From: an uncultured Blautia sp.
GTDB lineage: Bacteria > Bacillota > Clostridia > Lachnospirales > Lachnospiraceae
Length of the DNA stretch: 44,574 bases
Assembly: GCA_900539525.1 (NCBI GenBank)
Contig: UQCM01000019.1
Location: forward strand, 1-44,574
Direction: 5' to 3'
The position numbers and the translations under genes were made by a program. Below the pieces are notes generated by a model. It worked only from the letters and a program-made list of their open reading frames with translations. It was not told where the DNA came from and searched no databases. Positions 1-8,690 of the stretch are shown here, piece after piece; the first letter of the stretch is position 1; each line of letters opens with the position of its first letter.

Positions 1-93
1 CAATTCATCTCACCACCTGCAGAGGTGGGAGAATTCTTGCTTGCATTATGTTAAACAGGACCCGGCATACTGCCGCAGTCCTGTTTGATCTGA
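1..93. other. Intergenic hairpins downstream of the fucosidase gene
   Basis: Two inverted repeats are visible. Positions 1-37 form a long imperfect stem around the loop GCAG. Positions 53-86 form the probable fucosidase terminator, annotated separately. No gene is seen. Confidence 0.5.
53..86 (-). terminator. Probable terminator of the fucosidase gene
   Basis: Arms AAACAGGAC and GTCCTGTTT enclose an inner CGGCA/TGCCG pairing, starting 7 nt after the minus-strand stop codon. The following T tract is weak, so termination strength is uncertain. Confidence 0.55.
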
Positions 94-3000
94 CTATCTG
101 CTGATTTTCACCGTTTTGCTCTGTCCCTTCTTTGCCAGAACCTTCTTATAAGCCTCCAGCTTCGAAACCGGAACTTTAATTACTGCCTTTTTCGCAATAC
201 CTTTGAAGGCATTCTTCCCAACTTTCTTAAGAGATGTGCTTTTGATCTTTATACTGCCAAGCTTCTTGCATCCGTTAAATACCTTGCTGTCGATCCGTTC
301 CAGCCCCTTACTGTTTATTGCCACTTTTGTAAGACTGGTACATCCCGCAAAGGCACTGCTTCCAATTGTTTTTACATTCTTTCCGACCGTCACGCTTCTG
401 ATTTTCTTATTGTTCTTAAATACAGACGATGCTACAGATGTAATTTTATAGCTCTTTCCGCCAAGTATAACGGTGTTGTAGATCCTGATCGCAGAAATCT
501 TCTTATTCTTAAGTGCCACTACTTCTGCTGTAAGATCAGAGGTACTGGTTACCTTGTAGCTGAAATTTCCGCTGTCATAAGTCTGACCCTGTCTGATCTC
601 CTGATCCGTATTTCCAGGCTGCTCCGGTACCGGTTTCGGCTGTCCGGATGCAATCTGAAGTCCCTCTTTTGCTGCCTTCAGACCGTCTAACATTGTCTGG
701 ATCTCATCTGCATCTGTTTCTGCATTCGCTTTCTTCGCACTGTTATATGCATTTATCAGAGCATTCCAGGAGGCATCTGTATATTTTCCTTTTCCGGCTG
801 CGATTACAGAATCTATCTCTTTTAGCTTTGCCTGCAGTTCTTCCAGTTTAATTCCTTTTTCTTCCTCTGCCGCAAAGCCTACCTTAATACGACACTCTGC
901 CGTCTTAGCTCCGTCTGCTGTTGTTACAGTGATCACTGCTGTTTTATTTACAGCGCCCGGTACTGCTGTTACCAGTCCTTTATCCGTCACAGCTGCAACC
1001 GATGGATCGGAGCTGGAAAATGTAACATCTTTGTTTGTAGCATTAGCTGGCAATACAGTTGCTTTCAGGAACACGTAGCTGTTTTCATCGGTCAGGGCTG
1101 CCTCTGTTTTACTTAATGTCACACCCGTCACCAGAACAGTCTCCGCCTGTTCTGTGCTGATAATCTCAAACTTATCAATAACCGGTCCGCCTTTTGTACC
1201 TGCCGTAAAGACGAGCTCACCTGCACCTGCCGCTGTCACTGCCACATCAAATTCTGCCGTGTGGAAGGTTGTTGCATTCGTTTCTCCATACACATCCTTT
1301 GACCCTGGTGTGACATTGGTTCCACTCCATTCAAAAGCATTCGGACTGCCGGCGGCTCTTCCGCTGCGGTAGGTCGCTTTTACTTTATAGGTACCCGCCT
1401 TCGCTGCCGTAAACGGAAGCCTGATTCTGTTTCCGTTTTCAAACCAGTTTACTTCTTTTCCATTGCTTGCATCTGCCCTTTCCGTAAGACGCACATATTT
1501 ATTTGCGTCTGCCGCTCCTGACGCATCCAGGATAAACCACTCTGCCTCTGTCATTTTTACTGCACCGCCAACAGGCATCACAAAGCGGTCTTCCGAAGTG
1601 TAAGTATCCCCTGCAGGTCCTGTGCTCATCGGAACCAGTGCCTCCTTTGCCGCTTTGAGTTCCGATGCGGTGCGCAGAATATCTGCCGGTCTGACAATTT
1701 CTTTTGCACCCAGATATGCCTCCAGCTCTGCTGCCAGCTGTTTTACTTCATCCTGTCCTTCACGTTCATACAGATCATAAACCAGTGTCCTGACTTCTTC
1801 CATCAGCTGTTCTGCTTCTGGAATCCTGCCGGCATCATCCATATCACGGATAATCACTTTCACGGAAGAACTTCCCAGTATGCCATTTCCCGTAATGCTG
1901 ACAAGATCCACTGTAAAGTCCAGATCTCCTTTGTATCCGATATCTCGCTTTGTTGTTACCGCAATCTCTTTTTCTGTCTCTCCGTCTGCAAATACCAGTT
2001 CACCTTTGATACCGTCTACATCATAATTTCCCTGAACTGCAGATCCCGGATTGTTTTCGTATGTAACACGGATTTCTCCGGTGCTTCCACCCACACGTCT
2101 GACAAGAAGCTTCTTTACAGAATTCTCCTCCATCTCCAGACGTTTCGTGTCAAACTGTACCATTCCGGCACCACCGTTATCCAGAACGGCTGCCGTATCT
2201 ATTCCAATTGTCCCTGTATTTACAATACGCAGCGTATGGTTTCCAGACTGCAGAGTATCTGATTCAAAAATGATCTGCCCGGTCGCTCTCGGTGAGCTCT
2301 TTGTATTGATCGAAGTTACCCTGGTTCCATCAATATAGATGTCTGCCGTTCCATGTCCCGGATCCTTTGTTCCATAAAGCCAGACCTTTGTCCCTGTAAA
2401 CGTCAGCGTTGCTTCTTTTCCGGAACCTGCCCAGATACCGTTTCCGCTGATAAACTGTGTTCCGCTCTCTGCATTCCACCCTGTATAGGTCCAGCCAAAC
2501 CCATCATCTGTATTCTTGTCTGTCACACCGACCTGCCGAAGATCATCCGGAATCGGAGACGCGATCTCAAATCCCTCTGTCGCTTTATACACACCTGCTT
2601 CACTGATCAGAGGAACTGCATAGGAAGACGTGATGCTGATGCGGACCTGATCCGCTTTCACCGCCTTGTTCCTGCATATTCGCTTCGCTCCGATCGTGGT
2701 TCCGGAAGCAAATTCTTTCCATTCCTCATTTCCCTGACGATATTCTACACGGAAACCGCTGATTCTCTGCCCCAGCTGAATCGCTTCTTCAATAGTTACC
2801 ATATCAAAGGTCTTTATCCCGCCAAGCTCCAGTGTCAGACTTCCTGTTGTCTGACCGTCATCCATAGTCCAGTAGGTATCCTGATCCCCGTCTGTCACCT
2901 TTGCCGGTGAAAATGCTTTTGCATTTCCCCGCACTGCACTTGCAGAAATTGTGGCATCCTTTGCGAGATTATCTGCGAAACTGTCACGAATATTCTGACC

Positions 3001-4164
3001 AAATTCTGTTACTCTGTCTAGGATCGCCTGATCCACCTTCCCCTGATTGTTGGGAGGTATATTTAACAACAGCGTCGCATTATGTCCGACAGAATTAAAG
3101 TACATATTTGAAAGATCAGCAATTGTTTTTGGTGTCTTTTTCCCATTTCCCCAGAACCAGCCGCTCGTAATCCGCGCATCTGCTTCCGGAACCGTCCACT
3201 GATTTCCATCATAAAATCCTTTCGTGTAGGAACCACTCTTATTACTGTCAATTGTATTTGCTTCTTTATCGGTTCTGGATTTGGACCAGGTTTCTTCTGC
3301 GGCAAGTCCCAGCTCGTTTCCGATCCAGCGAACCGTCGTATAGGCCTGTGCACCAAACAGCATACAGTCATCGTCATAGCCGGCAGCTTTTCCCTCATGC
3401 TTCTGGATGGTATGAAACCATGTCTGGAAATCGTAATCCTGAGCGTTTGCACCGCTTCCTTTAGCTCCATCCATCCACACCTCTACAAAGTGTCCATTGT
3501 TTCCGTATTTGCTGTTTCCCAGAATCTCCTCCAGCTGATTGTTATAATATTCATTATAATCCAGCACATCGTTTTCCTTTGATGTGGCCTGTCCGTTCGC
3601 ATCATAGTACCCGTAACTCGGTTCATGAATATCCCATGGAGAGAGATAGAGCCCCATATCCATGTTATATTCTGTACATGCCGCCGAAATCTCAGCAAGA
3701 ACATCTCCCTTTCCGCTCTTATAATTGGTGGAAGCCACATCGTAGGTCGTAAATTCACTTGCCCAGATACAGAAACCATCATGGTGCTTCGCCGTCACGA
3801 TCAGCTTTTTAAAGCCGGCCTCCTTCAGTGTCCTTACCATAGTTGCTGCATCAAAGTCCTGCTGCAGAGTAAAAATATCAGCCGGTGCCCTGTTCCCGTA
3901 GTTTTCTCCCCATTCTACTTCATTGAATGTATTGGGACCAAAATGGCAGAATGCCGCCAGTTCTTCCTTCTGATATCGATACTGATTAGGACTCGGTGTA
4001 GCCCCCCATGCCTCCGGTGCCGCAGTATTATTATCTGTCAGGTCTGCATCTGCCACTCGCGCCTCTTTCGTATCTGCCGCCTCTGCGTTTGCCGGAACAG
4101 AAAAAACAGACAGAACCATTGCAGCAGACAAAACCGATGACAGACATTTTTTCCTTAGTTTCAT
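94..4164 (-). CDS. Secreted multidomain alpha-L-fucosidase (GH29)
   Basis: A secreted exo-glycosidase that would remove alpha-linked fucose from mucin, Lewis-type or milk glycans. The 1356-residue protein starts at 4164, where AAGGAGGAAG sits 6 nt upstream of ATG; an upstream in-frame ATG at 4248 lacks this. Residues 1-28 are a signal peptide ending ANAEA. The GH29 domain spans about 45-400, with KHHDGF near 126 and the probable nucleophile Asp in VWMDGA (about 232). Then follow an F5/8 type C (discoidin) domain, a carbohydrate-binding-like domain, a Calx-beta-like domain, another CBM-like domain (about 890-1050), a Big_2 Ig-like domain, a FIVAR region and C-terminal BspA-like leucine-rich repeats. 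No LPXTG anchor is seen. The motif pattern suggests the GH29-B (alpha-1,3/1,4) type, but linkage specificity is inference. Confidence 0.93.
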   Translation of the reverse strand: MKLRKKCLSSVLSAAMVLSVFSVPANAEAADTKEARVADADLTDNNTAAPEAWGATPSPNQYRYQKEELAAFCHFGPNTFNEVEWGENYGNRAPADIFTLQQDFDAATMVRTLKEAGFKKLIVTAKHHDGFCIWASEFTTYDVASTNYKSGKGDVLAEISAACTEYNMDMGLYLSPWDIHEPSYGYYDANGQATSKENDVLDYNEYYNNQLEEILGNSKYGNNGHFVEVWMDGAKGSGANAQDYDFQTWFHTIQKHEGKAAGYDDDCMLFGAQAYTTVRWIGNELGLAAEETWSKSRTDKEANTIDSNKSGSYTKGFYDGNQWTVPEADARITSGWFWGNGKKTPKTIADLSNMYFNSVGHNATLLLNIPPNNQGKVDQAILDRVTEFGQNIRDSFADNLAKDATISASAVRGNAKAFSPAKVTDGDQDTYWTMDDGQTTGSLTLELGGIKTFDMVTIEEAIQLGQRISGFRVEYRQGNEEWKEFASGTTIGAKRICRNKAVKADQVRISITSSYAVPLISEAGVYKATEGFEIASPIPDDLRQVGVTDKNTDDGFGWTYTGWNAESGTQFISGNGIWAGSGKEATLTFTGTKVWLYGTKDPGHGTADIYIDGTRVTSINTKSSPRATGQIIFESDTLQSGNHTLRIVNTGTIGIDTAAVLDNGGAGMVQFDTKRLEMEENSVKKLLVRRVGGSTGEIRVTYENNPGSAVQGNYDVDGIKGELVFADGETEKEIAVTTKRDIGYKGDLDFTVDLVSITGNGILGSSSVKVIIRDMDDAGRIPEAEQLMEEVRTLVYDLYEREGQDEVKQLAAELEAYLGAKEIVRPADILRTASELKAAKEALVPMSTGPAGDTYTSEDRFVMPVGGAVKMTEAEWFILDASGAADANKYVRLTERADASNGKEVNWFENGNRIRLPFTAAKAGTYKVKATYRSGRAAGSPNAFEWSGTNVTPGSKDVYGETNATTFHTAEFDVAVTAAGAGELVFTAGTKGGPVIDKFEIISTEQAETVLVTGVTLSKTEAALTDENSYVFLKATVLPANATNKDVTFSSSDPSVAAVTDKGLVTAVPGAVNKTAVITVTTADGAKTAECRIKVGFAAEEEKGIKLEELQAKLKEIDSVIAAGKGKYTDASWNALINAYNSAKKANAETDADEIQTMLDGLKAAKEGLQIASGQPKPVPEQPGNTDQEIRQGQTYDSGNFSYKVTSTSDLTAEVVALKNKKISAIRIYNTVILGGKSYKITSVASSVFKNNKKIRSVTVGKNVKTIGSSAFAGCTSLTKVAINSKGLERIDSKVFNGCKKLGSIKIKSTSLKKVGKNAFKGIAKKAVIKVPVSKLEAYKKVLAKKGQSKTVKISR

Positions 4165-4377
4165 AAAATCCTTCCTCCTTTTTATAGATTGTGCACTTAT
4201 ACCTTCTATAATTTTTTGTATTCTATCATTTTGACCAAAAATCCGCAACCTTGTTTCACCGTTTTTTATGCAATTTTGTGCTAAGATTGTGTATATTTTT
4301 TTTAATTTTACCCCAAAAGCTGCAGAACGATTGTACCAGAAGAAGCTCCGGAGGAATTTCCTATATCACAAAATAAA

Positions 4378-4409
4378 ATGTTGGGTTCAAAAGTATTTGA
4401 CCCCAACAT
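4378..4409. terminator. Terminator-like hairpin in the fucosidase leader
   Basis: Arms ATGTTGGGTTCAAA and TTTGACCCCAACAT match at 13 of 14 pairs around a 4-nt loop. T-rich sequence follows on both strands (CTCTTTTT on plus, TTTTATTTT on minus). It lies between the distal promoter and the fucosidase start, so it could attenuate a long leader transcript. Confidence 0.55.
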
Positions 4410-4426
4410 CTCTTTTTCTATATTCG

Positions 4427-4537
4427 TTTATCTTTTGTGCTTATTCATATTTATCTTTTATACTTATTATATTTATCTTTTGTACTTCATTCTTATTTAT
4501 CTTCTGTACTTAACCAGAGAATTTATCTTTTGTATAT
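4427..4537. repeat. Five-copy direct-repeat array, 22-26 bp period
   Basis: The unit TTTATCTTTTGTACTT (AAGTACAAAAGATAAA on the gene strand) begins at 4427, 4450, 4472, 4496 and 4522, with a degenerate sixth at 4547. The spacing of about two helical turns is typical of tandem regulator sites, but an RNA-level role in the leader is equally possible. The units are too short and irregular for CRISPR. Confidence 0.8.
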
Positions 4538-4596
4538 TTCCTGCTATTTATATTATAAGAAGTAAAACACTTCCTATAATCTCTGATGTTGACATT

Positions 4597-4625
4597 ATAA
4601 TAGCACTCCATCAGACTTTTGTCAA
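4597..4625 (-). promoter_or_regulatory. Distal promoter toward the fucosidase gene
   Basis: On the minus strand TTGACA is followed after 17 nt by TATTAT. A transcript from here would have a leader of about 430 nt crossing the repeat array and the hairpin before the fucosidase ATG. Confidence 0.5.
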
Positions 4626-4726
4626 TTTTATTTCACTGTTTTTTGTTAAATAATTTTATTTTACACCTTCATCCGGTGATTTGAGCCGCTATTTTCTTTT
4701 ATCTTCATAATATTCTGTTAATTATA

Positions 4727-4800
4727 TTGTATGAGCCAGGGGACAAATAAACATAAAAGACATGCTTGCATGAAAAATCGTCACGTTGGGCCCCTTGTCT
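4727..4800. repeat. Short inverted-repeat element (GAGCCAGGGGACAAAT family)
   Basis: The left end ATGAGCCAGGGGACAAAT pairs imperfectly with the right end CCCCTTGTCTCAT. The left half, read on the minus strand, matches the right half of the 182-bp element at 43201-43382, including CATGCAAGCATGT. Its right end abuts the flavin reductase stop codon, so it may act as that operon's terminator. Confidence 0.7.
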
Positions 4801-4804
4801 CATT

Positions 4805-5368
4805 CTATTTTTTTCTGACACTGTACCCAAATGTACCAATCGCTCTCCCAAGCTCACGGTATTCCCCGTGTGAATATGCCAGCAGACCTGACTGATTCAG
4901 TTCAAACTTTCCTCTTCTGTCCATATAAGAAGAATCCACATGCACAGCGAGCACCTCTGCCAGAAACATGTGATGGGAACCAAGCTCTTTCACTTCTGTC
5001 ACACGACACTCGATATTTACCGGGCTTTCTTCAATCAGCGGTGCACCCACGTGATCCGCCGCCACCGCTGTCAGATGCATTTTTTCGAATTTATCAACAT
5101 CTCTGCCGGAGCGCACGCCACAGTAATCGGTAGCCCGTGCCAGCTTTTTTGTAGTAAGATTGATCACGAATTCGCCTGTTTCCCTGATGATATCATAAGA
5201 ATATCTCTGAGGTCTGACCGAGATATACACCATGGCGGGATTGGTACAGATCGTCCCCGTCCATGCGACCGTAAGAATATTCGGTCTCTCTCCCGGCCGG
5301 CAGCAGCTCACCATAACAGCAGGAAGCGGATAGATCATATTTCCCGGCTTCCAGGTTTCCTTCTTCAT
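4805..5368 (-). CDS. Flavin reductase-like / flavoredoxin family protein
   Basis: A 187-residue protein of the FMN-binding flavin reductase-like family (split-barrel fold). It begins near PLPAVMVSC, continues with LTVAWTG and NPAMVYISVRP, and carries the family-typical EFVINL segment and the CGVRSGRDVDKF region. Members bind FMN and act as flavin reductases or electron carriers, and the partner cannot be told here. The start at 5368 has GGGAGG upstream. It is the last gene of a three-gene operon, 15 nt after the pyrophosphatase. Nothing in the neighbourhood links it to a specific oxidoreductase. Confidence 0.88.
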   Translation of the reverse strand: MKKETWKPGNMIYPLPAVMVSCCRPGERPNILTVAWTGTICTNPAMVYISVRPQRYSYDIIRETGEFVINLTTKKLARATDYCGVRSGRDVDKFEKMHLTAVAADHVGAPLIEESPVNIECRVTEVKELGSHHMFLAEVLAVHVDSSYMDRRGKFELNQSGLLAYSHGEYRELGRAIGTFGYSVRKK

Positions 5369-5383
5369 AATCGTGTCCTCCCG

Positions 5384-7033
5384 TTACTGCTGCAGCGCAT
5401 TCATAAAGGCCGGTATCAGCTGTTTCTTTCGGGATACGACACCCGAAAGAATAAAGGAACCATCCTCCGGCTTCCTGTGAAATGCCTCCTGTGCCAGCTT
5501 CAGGCTGTCACCGCCATAGCAGAGCAGCTCCGTCTTCTCATGGATGATATCCGTCAGCATAAAGAACAGCATGGACTCGCCATGGCTTCCCAGCGCCTTC
5601 TCCATATAAGGAAGAAGACGTTTCTTAATCTCACCCAGCTCATCCGGATTCATGGAATTGATCTGACCAACGCCAAAGCTTTCCTTATTCAGCTCAAATT
5701 TCTTGAAGTCCTGATAGAAGATCTCCTCCGGAGACTTGCCCTTCAGCCGGCTGCCGGCTGCAAACATCTCGGCTGCAAAATCCTCACAGTTGATTCCCGC
5801 GATCTCTGCCAGACGCTCTGCCGCATTCCTGTCCACCGCCGTACAGGTGGGGGAACGGAACATCAGAGTATCTGAAATGATCGCGGCACACAGAAGTCCT
5901 GCGATCGAAGGCGGGATATCCAGTCTCTTTTCCTGATAGATCTGGTACATGATCGTTGCCGTACATCCCACCGGCTGATTCCGGAAATACACCGGAGCCA
6001 TCGTTTCCAGGGATCCCAGCCTGTGGTGATCAATGATCTCCAGAATCTCTGCACTTTCGATATTGTCCACTGCCTGTGAGACCTCGTTGTGGTCGACCAG
6101 GATCAGCTGTCTTCTCTTAATCCCCAGCAGGTTTCGTCTCGACACCATTCCCACATATTTTCCATGTTTATCTGCTACCGGGAAATCACGATAACGCTTC
6201 TTTGCCATTACATCCTTGATCGTGTCTGTGTAGTCATCCAGCGAAAAAGAAATAAGATCTTTCTTTTTCATGAAAAACCGCACCGGCATACTCTGGTTGA
6301 TCAGACGTGCCACCGTATAAGTGTCGTGGGGTGTACTGATGATCACACATTCCTTGTCCTGCGCCAGTCTGCAGATCGTCTTCGAGACAGGTGCCCCCTC
6401 ACACACGATGATACAGCTTGCGCTCATCTCAATTGCACAGAGCTGAGACTCATAACGGTTTCCGAGAATTACCAGATCGTCCTGTTCAATATAGTTTTCC
6501 ATCAGGTCCGGATTCGCAGCTGCCACAACTACCTTGCCTTTTACAAAATAACCATGCTCATTCCCCGTGACCATCGTTCCGTCCAGCGTATCCAGAATAT
6601 TCTTATACTGTGTCCTTGCTTTAGACAGAATCGCACTGTCATACACATCCATATAAGATTCCGTAATATCGCTGATAGTAAGCAGCCCCTCCAGGACGTT
6701 GTCATCCTTCGTGATCGGAAGGGTATTCACATTTTCATTTTTCATAAGCGTCCACGCCTTTTTCAGTGAAAGGCTGCCCGCTACTCCCTGAATCCGGCGC
6801 ACATCCATATCGCGTACCTTCGACCCCACGTTCGGAACATATCCCGGCGGTTCCACCTGAAAGCGGTTCAGTACGTATTGCGTCTCCTCACTGATCTGCC
6901 CCGCACGCTTTGCTGCATAAATATGATCTTTCTCCGTCCGATTCTTGATATCTGCATATGCAATCGCAGAACAGATCGAATCTGTATCCGGATTCTTATG
7001 CCCTATAATATAAATTTTCTTTTTTTCCTGCAT
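5384..7033 (-). CDS. ppaC: Manganese-dependent inorganic pyrophosphatase with CBS and DRTGG domains
   Basis: A 549-residue family II (DHH/DHHA2) pyrophosphatase that hydrolyses PPi in the cytoplasm. The N-terminus has the metal-binding motif GHKNPDTDSICSA. An inserted regulatory block follows: one CBS motif, a DRTGG domain (about 120-230) and a second CBS motif. The DHH domain then resumes with VDHNE and IIDHHRLG, and a C-terminal DHHA2 domain contains SRLKGKSPEEI. Insert-carrying forms are known to be controlled by adenine nucleotides and, with DRTGG, by diadenosine polyphosphates. The start at 7033 follows AGAAAGGAAAAG. It lies 12 nt after the nucleoside phosphorylase, whose pathway is also tied to phosphate chemistry. 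Confidence 0.93.
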   Translation of the reverse strand: MQEKKKIYIIGHKNPDTDSICSAIAYADIKNRTEKDHIYAAKRAGQISEETQYVLNRFQVEPPGYVPNVGSKVRDMDVRRIQGVAGSLSLKKAWTLMKNENVNTLPITKDDNVLEGLLTISDITESYMDVYDSAILSKARTQYKNILDTLDGTMVTGNEHGYFVKGKVVVAAANPDLMENYIEQDDLVILGNRYESQLCAIEMSASCIIVCEGAPVSKTICRLAQDKECVIISTPHDTYTVARLINQSMPVRFFMKKKDLISFSLDDYTDTIKDVMAKKRYRDFPVADKHGKYVGMVSRRNLLGIKRRQLILVDHNEVSQAVDNIESAEILEIIDHHRLGSLETMAPVYFRNQPVGCTATIMYQIYQEKRLDIPPSIAGLLCAAIISDTLMFRSPTCTAVDRNAAERLAEIAGINCEDFAAEMFAAGSRLKGKSPEEIFYQDFKKFELNKESFGVGQINSMNPDELGEIKKRLLPYMEKALGSHGESMLFFMLTDIIHEKTELLCYGGDSLKLAQEAFHRKPEDGSFILSGVVSRKKQLIPAFMNALQQ

Positions 7034-7045
7034 AACTTTTCCTTT

Positions 7046-8371
7046 CTACAGGAAGTATTCTTCCTTCCCATTTTCCACTCTGGCATAGATCAGCGGCTGC
7101 TTCACCGGCTTCTCGTCTGAGAATTCCAGCGCATCCAGGAAGACCTGCTCCGCTTCCGGAAACCGCTTTTCTGCAGATGCATACATCACGGCAAGCGTCT
7201 CTCCCTCTTTCACAAAATCTCCCGTCTTTTTCTTCAGCACAATTCCTGCTCCGTAATCAATACTGTCCTCCTTCATCGCACGACCTGCGCCCAGCAGCGC
7301 AGAGCTGTTTCCCACCGCCTCTGTATTCATAGCGTTTAAATATCCGGAGCAGGGGGAAGTAACCATATGCTGAAACGGTGCCAGTGCCAGCCGTCCCGGC
7401 ATCCGGATGACACGCTCATCGCCGCCCTGCGCCTTTACCATCTGTGCCAGCGTTTCCAGTGCCCTGCCATCATCCACAGCCTCCCGTGCCATAGCCAAAC
7501 ATTCGTCCAGAGTTCCCTTATCTGCCAAGTATAGCATATTTCCTGCCAATTGCAAACAGACATCTGTCAGATCCTCCGGCCCGTTACCGGATAACGATTC
7601 AACCGCCTCTATGACCTCCAGCGCATTCCCGATGCAATTTCCCAGCGGGATATCCATGTTTGTGATCAGTGCCGCCATTTTCCGACCGGCATGTTCTCCG
7701 ATCGCCACCATCTTTCCTGCCAGCGTCACCGCCTCCTTAAGCGTCTTCATGAAAGCACCGCTGCCTGCCTTTACATCCAGCAAAATGCAGTCGCTGCCCG
7801 CAGCCAGCTTCTTACTCATAATGGATGCAGCGATCAGCGGAATGCTGTCCACCGTTCCTGTCACGTCACGCAGCGCATAGAGCTTCTTATCTGCAGGTGC
7901 CAGATTCCCGGACTGACCTGCCACACAGATTCCCGTTCTGTTTACAATATCAAAAAATTCCTGTTTTTGAAAGGATGTCCGAAATCCAGGAATCGATTCC
8001 AGCTTATCTACTGTTCCTCCTGTATGTCCCAGTCCGCGTCCGGACATTTTTGCAATTTTGACTCCACAGGAGGCGACAATGGGTGCTGCGATCAGAGTGG
8101 TCTTATCTCCCACTCCTCCGGTAGAGTGTTTATCGACTTTGATCCCACTCACCGGAGAAAGATCCACCATATCACCTGACCTCGCCATAGCATCCGTCAG
8201 AACCGCCGTCTCGTGGTCATTCATCCCCCGAAACCAGATTGCCATCAGCATGGCTGACATCTGATAATCCGGAATATTCCCTGCGGCATATCCATGGATC
8301 ATAAATGCGATTTCCTGATCTGTAAGGGCTTTGCCGTTTCTCTTTTTCATGATAAGATCATACATCCTCAT
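7046..8371 (-). CDS. pdp: Pyrimidine-nucleoside phosphorylase
   Basis: A 441-residue homodimeric salvage enzyme that splits uridine, thymidine or deoxyuridine with phosphate into base and (deoxy)ribose-1-phosphate. Family landmarks are the N-terminal MRMYDLIMKKRNGKALT, the signature SGRGLGHTGGTVDKLE near 110-125, the phosphate/substrate loop KVDKHSTGGVGDKT, and the C-terminal barrel-sandwich domain with GAGIVLKKKTGDFVKEGE. The length is typical. No deoC or cdd lies beside it. It is the first gene of the operon with the pyrophosphatase and the flavin reductase-like gene. A candidate promoter at 8392-8420 borrows its -35 box from a repeat element. Confidence 0.94.
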   Translation of the reverse strand: MRMYDLIMKKRNGKALTDQEIAFMIHGYAAGNIPDYQMSAMLMAIWFRGMNDHETAVLTDAMARSGDMVDLSPVSGIKVDKHSTGGVGDKTTLIAAPIVASCGVKIAKMSGRGLGHTGGTVDKLESIPGFRTSFQKQEFFDIVNRTGICVAGQSGNLAPADKKLYALRDVTGTVDSIPLIAASIMSKKLAAGSDCILLDVKAGSGAFMKTLKEAVTLAGKMVAIGEHAGRKMAALITNMDIPLGNCIGNALEVIEAVESLSGNGPEDLTDVCLQLAGNMLYLADKGTLDECLAMAREAVDDGRALETLAQMVKAQGGDERVIRMPGRLALAPFQHMVTSPCSGYLNAMNTEAVGNSSALLGAGRAMKEDSIDYGAGIVLKKKTGDFVKEGETLAVMYASAEKRFPEAEQVFLDALEFSDEKPVKQPLIYARVENGKEEYFL

Positions 8372-8391
8372 ACATCCCGCCTCCTTACATC

Positions 8392-8420
8392 ATTATCATT
8401 CATTTTACGTAACTATTCAA
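8392..8420 (-). promoter_or_regulatory. Candidate promoter of the pdp operon
   Basis: On the minus strand TTGAAT is followed after 17 nt by GATAAT, about 20 nt upstream of the pdp start. The -35 hexamer lies inside the terminal repeat of the element beginning at 8409. Confidence 0.4.
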
Positions 8421-8583
8421 AGTCCATTCGCAAAACCGGCTCTGAACAGTAACACGCTTCGCAATGCACAGATATGATGTATTCTGCATTATATCGCGCT
8501 GCTGCTCTCGGGTTTTTACATGACTTTCGCTTCGCTGCACTCACAAAAAACACCTCGAACCGGCTGACGTGTGAATAGTAACT
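8409..8583. repeat. Interspersed repeat element, copy 1
   Basis: Outer ends GTAACTATTCA and TGAATAGTAAC are inverted repeats. An inner copy of the end lies at 8441-8453 (TCTGAACAGTAAC). The segment 8468-8583 is about 90% identical by eye to 11900-12014. Both contain an 11-bp inverted repeat with a TTC loop, then CTCGGGTTTTTAC and a TTCGCTGCACTCAC segment. It is non-coding; short ORFs in it are not credible. Confidence 0.8.
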
Positions 8584-8623
8584 ACATTGTACCACTAAAT
8601 TTAATTACCGTAAACCTGAGTGC

Positions 8624-8652
8624 TTTACTTCATGCTCAAAAAATGGTATAGT
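8624..8652 (+). promoter_or_regulatory. Promoter of the S1-domain gene
   Basis: TTTACT, a 17-nt spacer and TATAGT lie 39 nt upstream of the start codon. Confidence 0.65.
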
Positions 8653-8690
8653 TTTACTAATTATATGACCAATACAAGGAGGGCAAAATC

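Larger units (their letters stand above)
4165..4804. other. Long regulatory region upstream of the fucosidase gene
   Basis: This 640-bp AT-rich stretch has no convincing gene. It holds a weak proximal promoter candidate (TTGCGG-17-TAGAAT, minus strand, 4220-4248), a 14-bp-stem hairpin (4378-4409), a five-copy direct-repeat array (4427-4537), a distal promoter (4597-4625), and a short inverted-repeat element (4727-4800) next to the flavin reductase stop codon. Confidence 0.6.

Noticed and set aside
3625..4140. 171-codon plus-strand ORF inside the fucosidase gene
   Set aside because: Antisense shadow: the minus-strand frame is a continuous GH29 domain with signal peptide.
4427..4537. Direct-repeat array considered as a CRISPR array
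   Set aside because: Units are about 16 bp with 6-10 bp gaps, AT-rich and degenerate; there are no spacer-sized unique segments and no cas genes.
8413..8595. 60-codon minus-strand ORF
   Set aside because: It lies wholly in the interspersed repeat and has no ribosome site; the second copy does not keep the frame in a recognisable protein.
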